Shown in pieces: positions 9,308 through 19,066 of a stretch of 64,000 nt of DNA. This DNA comes from Streptomonospora salina (lineage in GTDB: Bacteria; Actinomycetota; Actinomycetes; Streptosporangiales; Streptosporangiaceae). Location of the stretch: NCBI RefSeq assembly GCF_014204715.1, contig NZ_JACHLY010000002.1, forward strand, positions 434,001 through 498,000. Direction: 5' to 3'. The position numbers and the translations under genes were made by a program. Positions within the stretch are counted from its first letter, which is position 1, and each line of letters begins with the position of its first letter. Below the pieces are notes generated by a model. It did not search any database. It saw only the letters and a list, made by a program, of their open reading frames with translations, and was not told where the DNA came from.

Positions 9308-9360
9308 ACATGCCGCGGCGTCAGCCGTTCGAGGCATTCGAGGAAAGGAGCGCGCCGGGC

Positions 9361-9660
9361 TCAGGCGGCGCACTCCTTGCAGACGAGCTGCCCCTTGCGC
9401 TGCTCGGCGAGCTGACTCCGGTGGTGCACCAGGAAGCAGCGCGAGCAGGTGAACTCGTCGGCCTGGCGCGGCAGAACCCGCACTGCGAGCTCCTCGCCGG
9501 AGAGGTCCGCACCGGGCAGCTCCATGCCTTCGGCGACCTCGTCGGGGTCGACGTCTACGGTGCTGGTCCCCTTGTCGACGCGGCGGGCCTGCAGCTCCTG
9601 CAGGCTGTCCTCGTTGATGTCTTCGTCGGCCTTGCGCGGGCTGTCGTAATCGGTGGCCAT
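9361..9660 (-). CDS. DUF4193 domain zinc-ribbon-like protein
   Basis: A 99-residue acidic protein starting MATDYDSPRK and ending with a cysteine pair motif: FTCSRCFLVHHRSQLAEQ and VCKECAA. The two CxxC pairs look like a zinc ribbon, as in RbpA-like transcription accessory proteins, but the family (DUF4193) is not characterised. GGATGGAG precedes the ATG. It lies in the conserved actinomycete block between dut and the cutRS system and has its own upstream region and a strong terminator, so it is probably a monocistronic, well-expressed gene. Confidence 0.93.
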   Translation of the reverse strand: MATDYDSPRKADEDINEDSLQELQARRVDKGTSTVDVDPDEVAEGMELPGADLSGEELAVRVLPRQADEFTCSRCFLVHHRSQLAEQRKGQLVCKECAA

Positions 9661-10136
9661 TCTGCTAACTCCATCCCCCTCGTTCTATGCCTCGTTGCGC
9701 GCTACCAACGCTTGAGAGCCTCGTTTTGTGCCCGGACCGCTGGATAACTTCCGCCGGCGCAAGTGGACTATGACCCCTCCCGGGTGCAGTCGCACCGCAT
9801 CGCAGCACCCTTCGAATGGACCCGGTCGCGCTTCGTCGCGCCGTGGATCCACTCGCTCTCATGTGCTACCCAACGCCTACCGGATTGCGACCTATTTCCT
9901 CGTCGTTTCCTCCCCGCCTTCGGGCCCGGAGCGCCCGACGCGGAGCAAGAACATACACGCATACCGCGGATGCCATTCCCGCAGCGTTCGCGCCCGGGAG
10001 AGCATACCCACCGGCGACGCGCACTCGTCACCCGGGCCGTCGTGTCGTAGAACACGTATGAATATCATGCGCCGACCGCACCCCGCAGGGACTTCGTCGA
10101 CCCCGTGATCAGCCCCGGCGCCCGGACGGCCAGATG
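9661..10136. other. intergenic region upstream of DUF4193
   Basis: Carries the promoter region of the DUF4193 gene, with a less GC-rich stretch at about 9660-9730, and the tail of the cutS transcript. Several short open frames occur on both strands without codon bias. No gene or RNA is recognised. Confidence 0.6.
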
Positions 10137-11425
10137 TTACCTGCCTGCGGGGGCCGCTGCGTCCCGCTGTTCGACAGCGGGGAAGCGCACAGTGACGACG
10201 AGCCCCCCGCCCTGGCGCGGCCACACGTTGACCGACGCGCCGTGGGCGCGTACGACCGAGCGCACGATGGACAGGCCCAGTCCGGCACTGCGCCCGGACT
10301 TGACGCGGTCGCCGGAGGCCCGGCGGAAGGGCTCGAACAGGCCCTGGACCTCGTAACCGGCGATGACGGGGCCCGCGTTCTCGACCTGGATGGCCGGATA
10401 CCCCTCGTAGATGCCCGAGCGCACGGTGATCTCGCCGTCGGCGGCGTTGTAGCGCACGGCGTTCTCGACCAGGTTGGCCACGAGGCGCTCAAGCAGGACC
10501 GGATCGCCGATCACGGCGGCGGCGCGCAGGTCGGTGCGCACGGCCAGGTCGGCTTTGTCCAGCTCGTCGGAGAGCTGGCTGAGTACCGAGCCCACGACCT
10601 CGCCCATGTCGACCTGGGTGCGCACGTCGAGTTCGCGGTCGCTCTTGGCCAGGAACAGCAGACCGTCGATGAGGCGCTCGTGGCGCGAGTTGGTCTCCAG
10701 CAGCGTGCGGCCGAGAGTCTTCAGGTCGGCGGAGGCGTCGGGGTCGCTGAGGGCGACCTCCAGCAGGGTGCGGTTGATGGCCAGTGGGGTGCGCAGCTCG
10801 TGCGAAGCGTTCGCGACGAAGCGGCGCTGGCCGTCGAAGGCGCGGTCCAGGCGCTCCAGCATCCCGTCGAACGTGTCGGCCAGCTCACGGATCTCGTCGT
10901 CGGGTCCGCTGAGCGCGATGCGCTCGTGCAGGGACCGCTCCGACAGCCGGCGGGCGATCCGGGTGATCTTGTGCAGGGGCGACAGGGCCCGCCCCGCGAC
11001 GAAGTAGCCCAGGCCAACCGCCAGCAGCCCGACGATCACCAGCGCGATCACGGAGTAGCGCGTGACCGCGGCCAGCACCGTCTCGATGAACTCGGTCTTG
11101 CGCCGCTGGAGTTCGACCGGATCGGCGTCGGGCATCGTGAAGTTGAGGTTGTCCAGCAGCCCGGCCACGATGATGTAGTTGAGCAGCACCAGCAGCGAGC
11201 CGGCCGCGAAGAACAGCATCCCGTAGATGAGGGTGAGCCGCGCACGCAGGCTGATGTTGTCGGTGAAGCGGTGCACGCCTCCGGTGACCGGCCCCGGCGA
11301 CCTGGCCGAGGAGGTCGCGGACTCGGCGGACAGGCGCCGCCAGGTCCCGGTGTCGCCCGGCGCAGTGGCTGCGACCTCCCCCGGCGACGCCGCCTGCTCG
11401 GCGTCCGGCTCCGGGCCCTGCGCGG

Positions 11426-11429
<4 letters not shown>
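10137..11429 (-). CDS. cutS: CutS-like sensor histidine kinase
   Basis: A 430-residue membrane histidine kinase. It has a disordered cytoplasmic leader (1-55), TM1 near residues 63-92 (LTLIYGMLFFAAGSLLVLLN), a short ~30-residue external loop, TM2 near 123-148, a HAMP linker, the HisKA box RRFVANASHELRTPLA with the phosphorylated His, the N box LVENAVRYN and the G box SAGLGLSIV. It overlaps cutR by four bases, so the pair is translationally coupled, with cutR first. The partner response regulator is very close to Streptomyces CutR, which gives the name. CutRS was first linked to copper and later to extracytoplasmic redox/disulfide sensing. This protein has no cysteine at all, so a thiol-based signal is unlikely here. 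Confidence 0.9.
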
Positions 11430-12079
<650 letters not shown>

Positions 12080-12115
12080 GGTGAGTCCGTCGTCCTTAGC
12101 TGTACTGCAACCCGG

Positions 12116-12163
12116 AAAAAAGTGGGCCGCTGCCGGCGCATCCCCCAACACACCGGCAGCGGC
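12116..12163 (-). terminator. intrinsic terminator/attenuator in the cutR leader
   Basis: On the minus strand an 11-bp perfect stem GCCGCTGCCGG / CCGGCAGCGGC with a 16-base G-rich loop is followed after four bases by TTTTTT. It lies 37 bp before the cutR start codon, so it would stop transcripts coming from upstream before they reach cutR. U-tract terminators are rare in this window, which makes this one stand out. Confidence 0.7.
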
Positions 12164-12226
12164 GTCTGTGACCCCCGGCCGCACCGTCCGTTATCGCATC
12201 CACCCGATAAGGACGGGGTAAGCCCG
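12126..12226. promoter_or_regulatory. repeat unit A: hairpin plus 11-bp-spaced operator
   Basis: Contains the hairpin described above and, 40-60 bp further on, ATAAGGACGGGGTAAGCCC. Within this the pentamers ATAAG (12207) and GTAAG (12218) are exactly 11 bp apart, the spacing used by OmpR/PhoB-type response regulators. A second diverged unit with the same layout lies about 240 bp away (12374-12466). CutR binding is an inference. Confidence 0.5.
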
Positions 12227-12373
12227 TGCGCGGCGCCTGCCGTGCGTGGGCCCCGTCCTCCCCCGGCCTCGGCCGGTGGCGGACGCGCGGCGACCCGGGG
12301 GTGGCCACTGGGGAGCCGGCCCGGGCGGTCCCGGCGGACCGCCGCCCGTGCGGCTCCCTGTCTGTGCGCGGGT

Positions 12374-12466
12374 GTCGCTGCCGACGTATCCCCCGACCGC
12401 CGGCAGCGACGATCACCCCGCACATCTCGAATCTGACACATCCAGGATAAGAACCAAGTAAGCCCT
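12374..12466. promoter_or_regulatory. repeat unit B: hairpin plus 11-bp-spaced operator
   Basis: A diverged copy of unit A: stem GTCGCTGCCG / CGGCAGCGAC with a loop again containing TATCCCCC, then ATAAGAACCAAGTAAGCCC with ATAAG (12447) and GTAAG (12458) 11 bp apart. This copy has no T-run beside the hairpin. The remaining sequence between the two units and up to 12738 holds no recognisable gene. Confidence 0.5.
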
Positions 12467-12738
12467 GGCACACACAATCGAATGTGGTGTACGGCACCGT
12501 CGCCCGCGCTCGCCTGCGACGGCACCGACATGGTCGAGTGTCTCACGGCGGCCCGCGAGCGCGGGAGCATCCGCCGGCGACCGATCACAGCTCGGTCACG
12601 GACGTTTGGCCGCGCGAAGGGCGTGGGTATGGCCGTGACTTGCGGGTCGCGCCGGTCTCGACCCCGCTGTCCCCTGTCACGCTGCAGCAGCGCCGCTATG
12701 GCGCTGTGCGGCTTTGACGCGATGAAAAGTGAGGTGAA

Positions 12739-12906
12739 ATGGGCGAGTTCCGAGCGGAGATCAAGGGCCGCATCAAGGAGATCCGCCAATCGCTCCAGGC
12801 GGCGCAGGCCGCGGGAGACGACGACCTCGCCGACGTGCACATGTCGGAACTTGAGGACCTGCACCGCATCGCCGCTCGCAACGGAGTCGACACCGGCTGC
12901 GGGTGA
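12739..12906 (+). CDS. small conserved helical protein (55 aa)
   Basis: ATG at 12739 is preceded by GAGG four bases upstream. The 55-residue product starts MGEFRAEIKGRIKEIRQSL and is strongly helical and charged: basic first half, acidic DDDLADVHMSELEDLH in the middle, ending HRIAARNGVDTGCG. Codon use is typical of the window. It resembles short unnamed proteins in other actinomycetes that share the pattern of two amphipathic helices and a terminal Gly-Val-Asp, but no function is known. A strong terminator follows 130 bp downstream. Confidence 0.7.
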   Translation: MGEFRAEIKGRIKEIRQSLQAAQAAGDDDLADVHMSELEDLHRIAARNGVDTGCG

Positions 12907-13034
12907 GCCCGGCGTCGCCGTTCCGGCCGACACCGGCGTCACGCCCGGAACGGCACACGACCGGCCTGGTGGGAGGCCGGCCGCGCAGTACACCACGCGC
13001 ACGGGGTGTCCCCGAGCCCCGCACGGACGACGGA

Positions 13035-13074
13035 GCGCCTTCCCGGAGTGCCCGCACTCCGGGAAGGCGCTTTT
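13035..13074 (+). terminator. Rho-independent terminator
   Basis: Inverted repeat GCGCCTTCCCGGAGTGC / GCACTCCGGGAAGGCGC with a two-base apparent loop, followed on the plus strand by TTTT. It ends the small 55-aa gene and, because the stem works in both directions, may also limit the convergent inositol-phosphatase transcript. Confidence 0.85.
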
Positions 13075-13103
13075 CTCGTCCGCACCCGCCCGCCGGCCGG
13101 CCG

Positions 13104-13913
13104 TCAGCCGTCGGTGTCGGCGCCCAGCGGCGCGAGCAGGTCGTGCAGCTCGGCGAAGAGCTCCGGCACCGCCGCGATGACCAGATCGGGGGTGGGCGGG
13201 GCGCCGTGCAGTCCGCCCACCCGGGCGCCGGCCTCCTGGGCGATGAGCGCGGCCGCCCCCCAGTCCCACGGGTTGAGCCCGCGCTCGTAGTAGGCGTCGG
13301 ACCGGCCGTGGGCCAGCTCGCACAGGTCCACGGCCGCCGATCCGCCGCGCCGGATGTCGCGCACCCGCGGCAGCACCGAGCCCAGCACCCGGGCCTGCCG
13401 AGCGCGGCGGCCCGACTCGTAGCCGAAACCGGTGCCCACCAGCGCCAGCTCCAGCGGCACCGCGGGCGCCGCCCGGATCGCCTCGCCGTTGCAGTACGCG
13501 CCGCCGCCGAGCACGCCGGTGTACAGGTCTCCGCGGGCCGGCGCCGCAACCGCCCCGGCCACCACCTCGCCGTCGACCTCGGCGGCGATGGACACGGCCC
13601 ATTCCCCGCGGCCGTAGAGGTAGTTGACGGTGCCGTCGATGGGGTCGACGATCCAGCGCACCCCGGTGTCGCCGCCCTCGTCGCCGCCCTCCTCGCCCAG
13701 CACGGCGTCGCCGGGACGAGCGGCGTGCAGGCGCTTGCGGATCAGCTCTTCGACCGCGCGGTCCATCTCGGTGACCACGTCGGTGGGCGAAGACTTGGTG
13801 TCGAGGACCCCGATCCCGGACTGGCCCTCCGCGGCGGCGCGCCCTCCCTCCCGGGCGGCCTCCACGGCCAGGGACAGCAGCCCGGCGCGGTCGGGCGTGG
13901 GGGTGGTGCTCAT
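13104..13913 (-). CDS. inositol monophosphatase family protein
   Basis: A Mg-dependent sugar/inositol phosphatase of 269 residues. Metal and substrate motifs are visible: LGEEGG, WIVDPIDGTVNY and, near the C-terminus, NPWDWGAAALIAQEAGA (the WDxAAG signature, here WDWGAA). Start ATG 13913 has GGGAGA a few bases upstream. It probably dephosphorylates inositol-1-phosphate, the precursor for phosphatidylinositol and mycothiol, but the family also includes histidinol-phosphate and fructose-bisphosphate phosphatases. It sits between the S9 peptidase and the small 55-aa gene, in the order seen near cutRS in Streptomyces. Confidence 0.92.
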   Translation of the reverse strand: MSTTPTPDRAGLLSLAVEAAREGGRAAAEGQSGIGVLDTKSSPTDVVTEMDRAVEELIRKRLHAARPGDAVLGEEGGDEGGDTGVRWIVDPIDGTVNYLYGRGEWAVSIAAEVDGEVVAGAVAAPARGDLYTGVLGGGAYCNGEAIRAAPAVPLELALVGTGFGYESGRRARQARVLGSVLPRVRDIRRGGSAAVDLCELAHGRSDAYYERGLNPWDWGAAALIAQEAGARVGGLHGAPPTPDLVIAAVPELFAELHDLLAPLGADTDG

Positions 13914-13983
13914 GGTTCTCCCGTTCCTCGTACTCGTCGGTGCGGGCGCGTGCGCCCGCTGCCGCTGCACGGTGCGGCGCCCG

Positions 13984-16020
13984 TCACAGCAGCGGCGGCC
14001 GCTGCCAGTCCCGGCCCAGCACGTGGTGGTCCAGGAAGGCCAGGACGGTCCCGTACCAGACCCGGATGTTTCCCGGCGCGGTCACCCAGTGGTTCTCGTC
14101 GGGGAAGTACAGGAACTTGGCGTCGACCTCGCGGCTGACCAGGTCCCACCACAGCCGCAGCCCTTCCCCGATGGGCACCCGGTAGTCCTTGTCCCCGTGG
14201 ATGACCAGCATAGGCGTGCGGATGCTGTCGGCGGCCGCCTGGGGCGAGGCGCCGCGGTAGCGCTCGGGGCGCTCCAGCGGGTCGCCGTACTCGGCGGTCC
14301 AGGCCCACGGGTAGTCGGTGGCGCCGGCGAAGGCCTCCAGCGACCACAGGGAGGCGTGGGTGACAACGGCGTCGAACCGGTCGGTGTGCCCGGCGATCCA
14401 ATTGGCCATGTATCCGCCGAAGGAGCCGCCCATGGCGGCGGTCCGGGTGCCGTCGACGTCGTCGCGGGACGCGGCCGCGTCGGTGACGGCCATGAGGTCG
14501 GCCAGAGTGCGCTCGCCCCAGGCCGCCCGCCCGCGGCGGCGCATCTCGGGGCCGTAGCCGGTGGACAGCGCCGGATCCGGCAGGAGCACCGCATAGCCCC
14601 GTGCGGCCAGCAGCCAGGGGTTCCACCGCCAGGACCACCCGTTGAAGCTCATGTAGGGGCCGCCGTGCACCCACAGGACCAGGGGCGCCGGCGCCGCGGC
14701 CGAGGCGTCGGACGGCAGCACCAGCCAAGCTCGGATGCGGGTGCCGTCATCGGCTTCGGCAGCGGTCTCGGTCAGCACTCCGGGCATCTCCAGCGGCGCC
14801 TCGGGCGCCGGCAGCCGCACCGGGTGCTGCGGGCCTGCGGTGCCGGTAGCGTCGTCGATGCGCGCGGGTGCGGGCGGTTCGTCCCACGAGCAGCGCAGCG
14901 CGAAGAGCGCGGTGCCCGCCGGCGCGGGGTTGAGGTGGGTGTAGGTCCCGTCGTCGGCGGTGATGCGGGTGAGCCCGCCGGTGGCGGTCTCGACGCGGAA
15001 GACGGGGCAGCGGCCCTGATCGTCGGCAGTGAACAGCACGGCGGCGGAGTCGGGGGTCCACACGTACTCCCGCGGCCACAGGTCGTACCCGGCCAGCAGG
15101 TCGCGCCCCTCGCCGGTGGCGAGGTCCACGAACCACAGAGTGGCTTCGGGCGGCGCACCGCCGGGCCCTTCTCCACCGGAGAAGTCCCGCAGCGCTACGA
15201 CACCGCGCCCGTCGGGTGAGGCCGCCGGCCCGCCGAAGTCGCGCTCGGGGTCGGCCGCCAGGACGCGGCGCTCACCGGTGGCGGTGTCGACGGCGACCAG
15301 CCGGTCGCGCCGTACGCCGCGGCCGGCGTCGACACTCCAGCCGACGACGGCGGTGGCGCCGTCGGGGCTGATGCAGGGCGCGCTGCCGTGGAGGGCCAGG
15401 CCCGGATCGGGGGTGAGGTCCGCGGCTTCGCCGAGGCGTGCGCCGGCCGCGGCGGGCGGCGCGGCGGCGAACAGCCGGGGCCGGTCCGGGCCCAGATCCC
15501 GGTCCCAGACGCGCACCGGCACCGACTCGTGCAGGATCGCGCTCACTCCGGCGTCCTTGCGCGCCTTGCGGGCCCGGGCGTCGGCCTCGGTATCGGCGGC
15601 GCCGGGGTGCACCTCGGAGGTGAAGGCGACGGTACCGGCCTCGCGGGCCACGGCGAGGGCGCCGAAGCCGCCGGGGCGCTCGGCCACGCAGTGGGCTTCG
15701 CCGCCGCCTGCGGGCAACAGCCACAGGGCGGGCGCGTCGGCGGAGACCGCGCTGTCGGGATCGGGGCGCGCCGAGGTGAACAGCAGCGAGCCGTCGGGCA
15801 GGAACGCCGGGGCGCCCTCGCCCGCCGCCGACCGGGTCAGGCGGCGGGGCTCGGCGCCGCCGGCGGGGTCGATCTCCCACAGGGCGGTCCGGAACGCGGC
15901 CCCGTCGGGGGCGAGCTCGCTCACGGGGGCGATCAGGCGGGTGCCGTCGGGTGCCAGGACCAGGCCGTTCACACGGCGCAGTCCGATGTATTCCTCGAGG
16001 TCGTACCAGGTGCGAACCAC
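13984..16020 (-). CDS. S9 family prolyl oligopeptidase-type peptidase
   Basis: A 678-residue cytoplasmic serine peptidase. Residues 1-~400 form repeats typical of a beta-propeller or WD/TolB-like domain (PDGTRLIAPVSEL, SPDGRGVVAL). The C-terminal alpha/beta hydrolase has the oxyanion stretch LWVHGGPYMSFNGWSW, nucleophile GGSFGGYMANW, acid residue region HGDKDYRVP and catalytic His in PDENHWV. Start GTG 16020 follows AGAGGGGAAG. An adjacent in-frame GTG (16017) is possible. The protein is of the acylaminoacyl-peptidase/dipeptidyl-peptidase type and probably clears peptides. Substrate cannot be stated. Confidence 0.93.
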   Translation of the reverse strand: MVRTWYDLEEYIGLRRVNGLVLAPDGTRLIAPVSELAPDGAAFRTALWEIDPAGGAEPRRLTRSAAGEGAPAFLPDGSLLFTSARPDPDSAVSADAPALWLLPAGGGEAHCVAERPGGFGALAVAREAGTVAFTSEVHPGAADTEADARARKARKDAGVSAILHESVPVRVWDRDLGPDRPRLFAAAPPAAAGARLGEAADLTPDPGLALHGSAPCISPDGATAVVGWSVDAGRGVRRDRLVAVDTATGERRVLAADPERDFGGPAASPDGRGVVALRDFSGGEGPGGAPPEATLWFVDLATGEGRDLLAGYDLWPREYVWTPDSAAVLFTADDQGRCPVFRVETATGGLTRITADDGTYTHLNPAPAGTALFALRCSWDEPPAPARIDDATGTAGPQHPVRLPAPEAPLEMPGVLTETAAEADDGTRIRAWLVLPSDASAAAPAPLVLWVHGGPYMSFNGWSWRWNPWLLAARGYAVLLPDPALSTGYGPEMRRRGRAAWGERTLADLMAVTDAAASRDDVDGTRTAAMGGSFGGYMANWIAGHTDRFDAVVTHASLWSLEAFAGATDYPWAWTAEYGDPLERPERYRGASPQAAADSIRTPMLVIHGDKDYRVPIGEGLRLWWDLVSREVDAKFLYFPDENHWVTAPGNIRVWYGTVLAFLDHHVLGRDWQRPPLL

Positions 16021-16202
16021 GTCGTGCGACTTCCCCTCTGCCCGGGTCTGTGTTGCGGGTCCGGGGCCGTCGGGAAGCGGCGGCCCCGGACCGCCTAAAT
16101 TCCCGCCGACACACCGGAAATGCTGCGACATCGGTACCGGTATCGCTTCGACGCTATCGGGAGCGGGCGCCGCGCCGGAGCGCGCTCACCGGTCCGGCGC
16201 GC

Positions 16203-17240
16203 TCAGCGCTGGCTGCAGCACCCCTCGGGGCAGTCGTGGCAGGCCGGCAGCGCGGTCAGGCCGAAGGGCTCGGCGCCGGCGGCGCGCTCGGCCACGAGCT
16301 CGCGGACCATCGCCACGAAGCGCGGATGGGTTCCGGGGCTCAGCGCGCGCACGAAGTGCATGCCGTGCTCCCGGGCGGTCTCGCGGGCCTCGTTGTCGAG
16401 GTCGTAGACGACCTCCATATGGTCGGAGACGAACCCGTAGGGAACGGTCACGACCGCCGTGGCGCCCTGCCGGGCCAGGTCGGCCAGCCGGTCGTTGACG
16501 TCGGGCTCCAGCCACGGTTGGGACGGCGGCCCGCTGCGGCTCTGGTAGACGAGCTCGTAGGGGTGGTCCTCGCCCAGCCGCTCGCTGACCAGGCGCGCGA
16601 CCTCGGTGAGCTGGGCGACGTACGCGCCGCCGGGGCCGTAGGCGTGGCCGGGCGCACCGCTGGCCTCGGCCATGGCCGTGGGGATGGAGTGGGCCGAGAA
16701 CAGCAGGTGGGCGCCTGCCCGCCGGTCCTCGGGGAGCCGGTCGAGGGCGTCGCGGGTGTGTTCGACCAGCGGCTCGATGAATCCGGGGTGGTCGAAGAAG
16801 GGGCGGATCAGTTCGATTTCGGGCGCGTCGGGACCGACGGCCTCGCGTGCGGCGGCGATGTCGTCGAGGTAGGCCCGGTGGCTGGAGTAGTTGCTGTAGG
16901 CCGAGGTCGCCATCGCCACGACGCGGCGTATGCCGTCCCGGGCCATCTGCGCGACGGTCTCGCCCAGCATCGGGGTCCAGAAGCGGTTGCCCCAGTAGAC
17001 CGGCAGGTCCACGCCCGCCCCCGCGAAGTCGGAGCGGATGGCGGCTATCAGGTCCCGGCACTGCCGGTTGATGGGGCTGACCCCGTCGTAGAGGTAGTAG
17101 TGCTGTCCGACTTCGGCCAGGCGCTCCCGAGGGATGTTCCGGCCCCGGGTGACGTTTTCCAGGAAGGGGATCACGTCCTCGTTGGCCTCGGGGCCGCCGA
17201 AGGAGACGAGCAGAAACGCATCGTAGGGCTCGTAGGGCAT
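16203..17240 (-). CDS. hemH: (coproporphyrin) ferrochelatase
   Basis: Inserts Fe(II) into porphyrin. In actinobacteria this is coproporphyrin III ferrochelatase (also called CpfC) of the coproporphyrin-dependent haem route. The 345-residue protein shows LLVSFGGPE, the active-site regions RFWTPML and ATSAYSNYSSHRAYL, LLFSAHSIP with the metal-inserting His, and GFVSDHMEVVYD. The C-terminus ACHDCPEGCC is the cysteine cluster that binds [2Fe-2S] in actinobacterial enzymes. ATG 17240 starts MPYEPYDAFL. The next gene is divergent, 115 bp away. Confidence 0.96.
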   Translation of the reverse strand: MPYEPYDAFLLVSFGGPEANEDVIPFLENVTRGRNIPRERLAEVGQHYYLYDGVSPINRQCRDLIAAIRSDFAGAGVDLPVYWGNRFWTPMLGETVAQMARDGIRRVVAMATSAYSNYSSHRAYLDDIAAAREAVGPDAPEIELIRPFFDHPGFIEPLVEHTRDALDRLPEDRRAGAHLLFSAHSIPTAMAEASGAPGHAYGPGGAYVAQLTEVARLVSERLGEDHPYELVYQSRSGPPSQPWLEPDVNDRLADLARQGATAVVTVPYGFVSDHMEVVYDLDNEARETAREHGMHFVRALSPGTHPRFVAMVRELVAERAAGAEPFGLTALPACHDCPEGCCSQR

Positions 17241-17355
17241 GGCTCCATCCAACCAGCTCCCCGCGGTAGCGCCGCTCCCCCTCGGCGTTGCGCGTGTCAG
17301 CGACGGCCGGCCCCCTGCAGACACGGCGCGCCGCGGCCCGGTAGTCTGCCGCGCC

Positions 17356-18657
17356 ATGAGCAGTGTGGTGTGGCGCACATGGTCCGGTACGCACACGGCC
17401 CGCCCCCGCCGGACGGCGGCGCCCTCCAGCACCGCGGGTGTCGCCGCGGCCGTGCGCAGCGCCGCCGAGGAGGGGCTGCGGGTGCGGATGGTGGGGGCGG
17501 GCCACTCCTTCACCGGCGCGGCCGTCACCGACGGCCTGCTGCTGGCGCCCACGGGGCTGGCGCGGCTGCGCGGGGTCGACGCCGGGGCCGGCACCGCCAC
17601 CGTGGAGGCGGGCATGCCGCTGTGCGACCTGAACGAGGAGCTGCAGGTGCGCGGGCTGGCGCTGGCCAACATGGGCGACGTCGCCGTGCAGACGGCGGCG
17701 GGCGCGATCCAGACGGGCACGCACGGCACCGGCCGCGACAGCGGCGGGCTGGCCGACCAGGTGTGCGCGATGGAGCTGGTGCTGGCCGACGGGTCGGTGG
17801 TCGAGTGCTCGCCCGAGCACGAGAGCGAGCTGTTCGCGGCGGCGCGCGTGGGGCTGGGCGCTTTCGGGGTGGTCACGGCGCTGACACTGCGGGTGCGTCC
17901 GGCGTTCCTGCTGCGGGCGCGCGAGGAGCCGATGGCTCTGGAGGAGGTCCTGGAGCGTCTTCCGGAGCTGCGGGCCGACAACGAGCATTTCGAGTTCTTC
18001 TGGTTCCCCCGCACCGGCCGCACCAGCACCAAGCGCAACAACCGCGCGGACGGCCCGGCCCGGCCGCTGAGCCCCCTCCGCGCCTGGCTGGACGACGAGT
18101 TCCTCTCCAACACGGTCTTCGAAGCGGCCAACCGGGTGGGGCGGCGGGTGCCGGCCGCGCTTCCGGCGATCAATCAGGTCTCGGCGCGGGCGCTGTCGGC
18201 GCGCACCTACACCGACGCTTCCCACCGCGTCTTCGCCAGCACGCGCCGAGTGCGGTTCGTCGAGACGGAGTACGCGGTACCGGCCGGAGATCTACCCGAG
18301 GTGCTGCGGGAGGTCCGCCGGATCGTGGACTCGGGGCGCCACCGCATCGGGTTCCCGGTCGAGGTGCGCTTCGCCCCGGCCGACAGCGGGTGGTTGTCGA
18401 CGGCCTACGGGCGCGACACCGCCTACGTCGCCGCGCACGTCTACCGGGGTATGCCCTATACCGGCTACTTCCGCGAGCTGGAGGCGGTGTTCGCCGCCGC
18501 GCAGGGCCGTCCGCACTGGGGCAAGATGCACACCCGCGGCCGCGCGGACTTCGACGCGCTCTACCCGCGCTTCACCGAGGCCGTGGCGGTGCGCGACCGG
18601 GTCGATCCCGACCGGCGCTTCGCCAACGGCTATCTCGACACGGTGCTGGGCCGCTGA
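17356..18657 (+). CDS. FAD-linked D-arabinono-1,4-lactone/aldonolactone oxidase
   Basis: A 433-residue flavin oxidase of the VAO family. The FAD-binding PCMH domain has VRMVGAGHSFTGAAVTDG (His in GHS is the usual covalent flavin site), GMPLCDLNEELQVRGLALANMGD and AGAIQTGTHGTGRDSGGL. The C-terminal ALO domain contains FEFFWFPRT and the near-terminal HWGKMHT, the active-site motif of aldonolactone oxidases, ending with ANGYLDTVLGR. It oxidises the C2-C3 bond of an aldonolactone or polyol with O2. The natural bacterial substrate is not fixed. It is divergent from hemH and probably transcribed alone. Confidence 0.92.
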   Translation: MSSVVWRTWSGTHTARPRRTAAPSSTAGVAAAVRSAAEEGLRVRMVGAGHSFTGAAVTDGLLLAPTGLARLRGVDAGAGTATVEAGMPLCDLNEELQVRGLALANMGDVAVQTAAGAIQTGTHGTGRDSGGLADQVCAMELVLADGSVVECSPEHESELFAAARVGLGAFGVVTALTLRVRPAFLLRAREEPMALEEVLERLPELRADNEHFEFFWFPRTGRTSTKRNNRADGPARPLSPLRAWLDDEFLSNTVFEAANRVGRRVPAALPAINQVSARALSARTYTDASHRVFASTRRVRFVETEYAVPAGDLPEVLREVRRIVDSGRHRIGFPVEVRFAPADSGWLSTAYGRDTAYVAAHVYRGMPYTGYFRELEAVFAAAQGRPHWGKMHTRGRADFDALYPRFTEAVAVRDRVDPDRRFANGYLDTVLGR

Positions 18658-19066
18658 GCGTGCCGTCGGGTATCCGCGCCGTGTGCTGCGGGGCCTCCCG
18701 CGACCGCGTCCGGGCGGCGCCGTGGAAGCGCCGATCACCCGAAAGGCGGCACCGCACACACCGTCCGCGAAAAGTCGCATTCGACACGGGACGGGCCGGG
18801 ATGGGCGGGATACCATCGGGCCCAGAGACGGCGGGCGCGGGTCCGCTACGGCCGCTCTGCCGCCTCGCCAGTCCGGTTCGCCTGCGTGCCGCTAGGGCGT
18901 TTTCGGAGCACGACGACACTCAGCGGGCGGTCCCCGGCCGTCCGGGAGGGTCACACAGTTCGGACATGCCAGACGCGGTATTGGCCGAACGCGTGGATGC
19001 CGTTGAGACTGGGATCGTGGGGGAGGGCCGAGGACCTACCCTCGACGGGACGCGAAAGGGAGGGCG
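18658..19066. other. intergenic region upstream of sepH
   Basis: Carries the sepH promoter region. AAAGGGAGGGCG sits immediately before the sepH ATG. No convincing open frame or RNA structure is seen in the 400 bp. Confidence 0.6.

Noticed and set aside
12126-12410. 6C-type small RNA (paired hairpins with C-rich loops)
   Set aside because: The two hairpins are about 250 bp apart and have only five C per loop, whereas 6C RNAs have adjacent hairpins with six or more.
12096-12497. 133-codon minus-strand frame through both hairpin-operator units
   Set aside because: No ribosome-binding site or codon bias, and it is full of regulatory structure; the duplicated units explain the sequence better.
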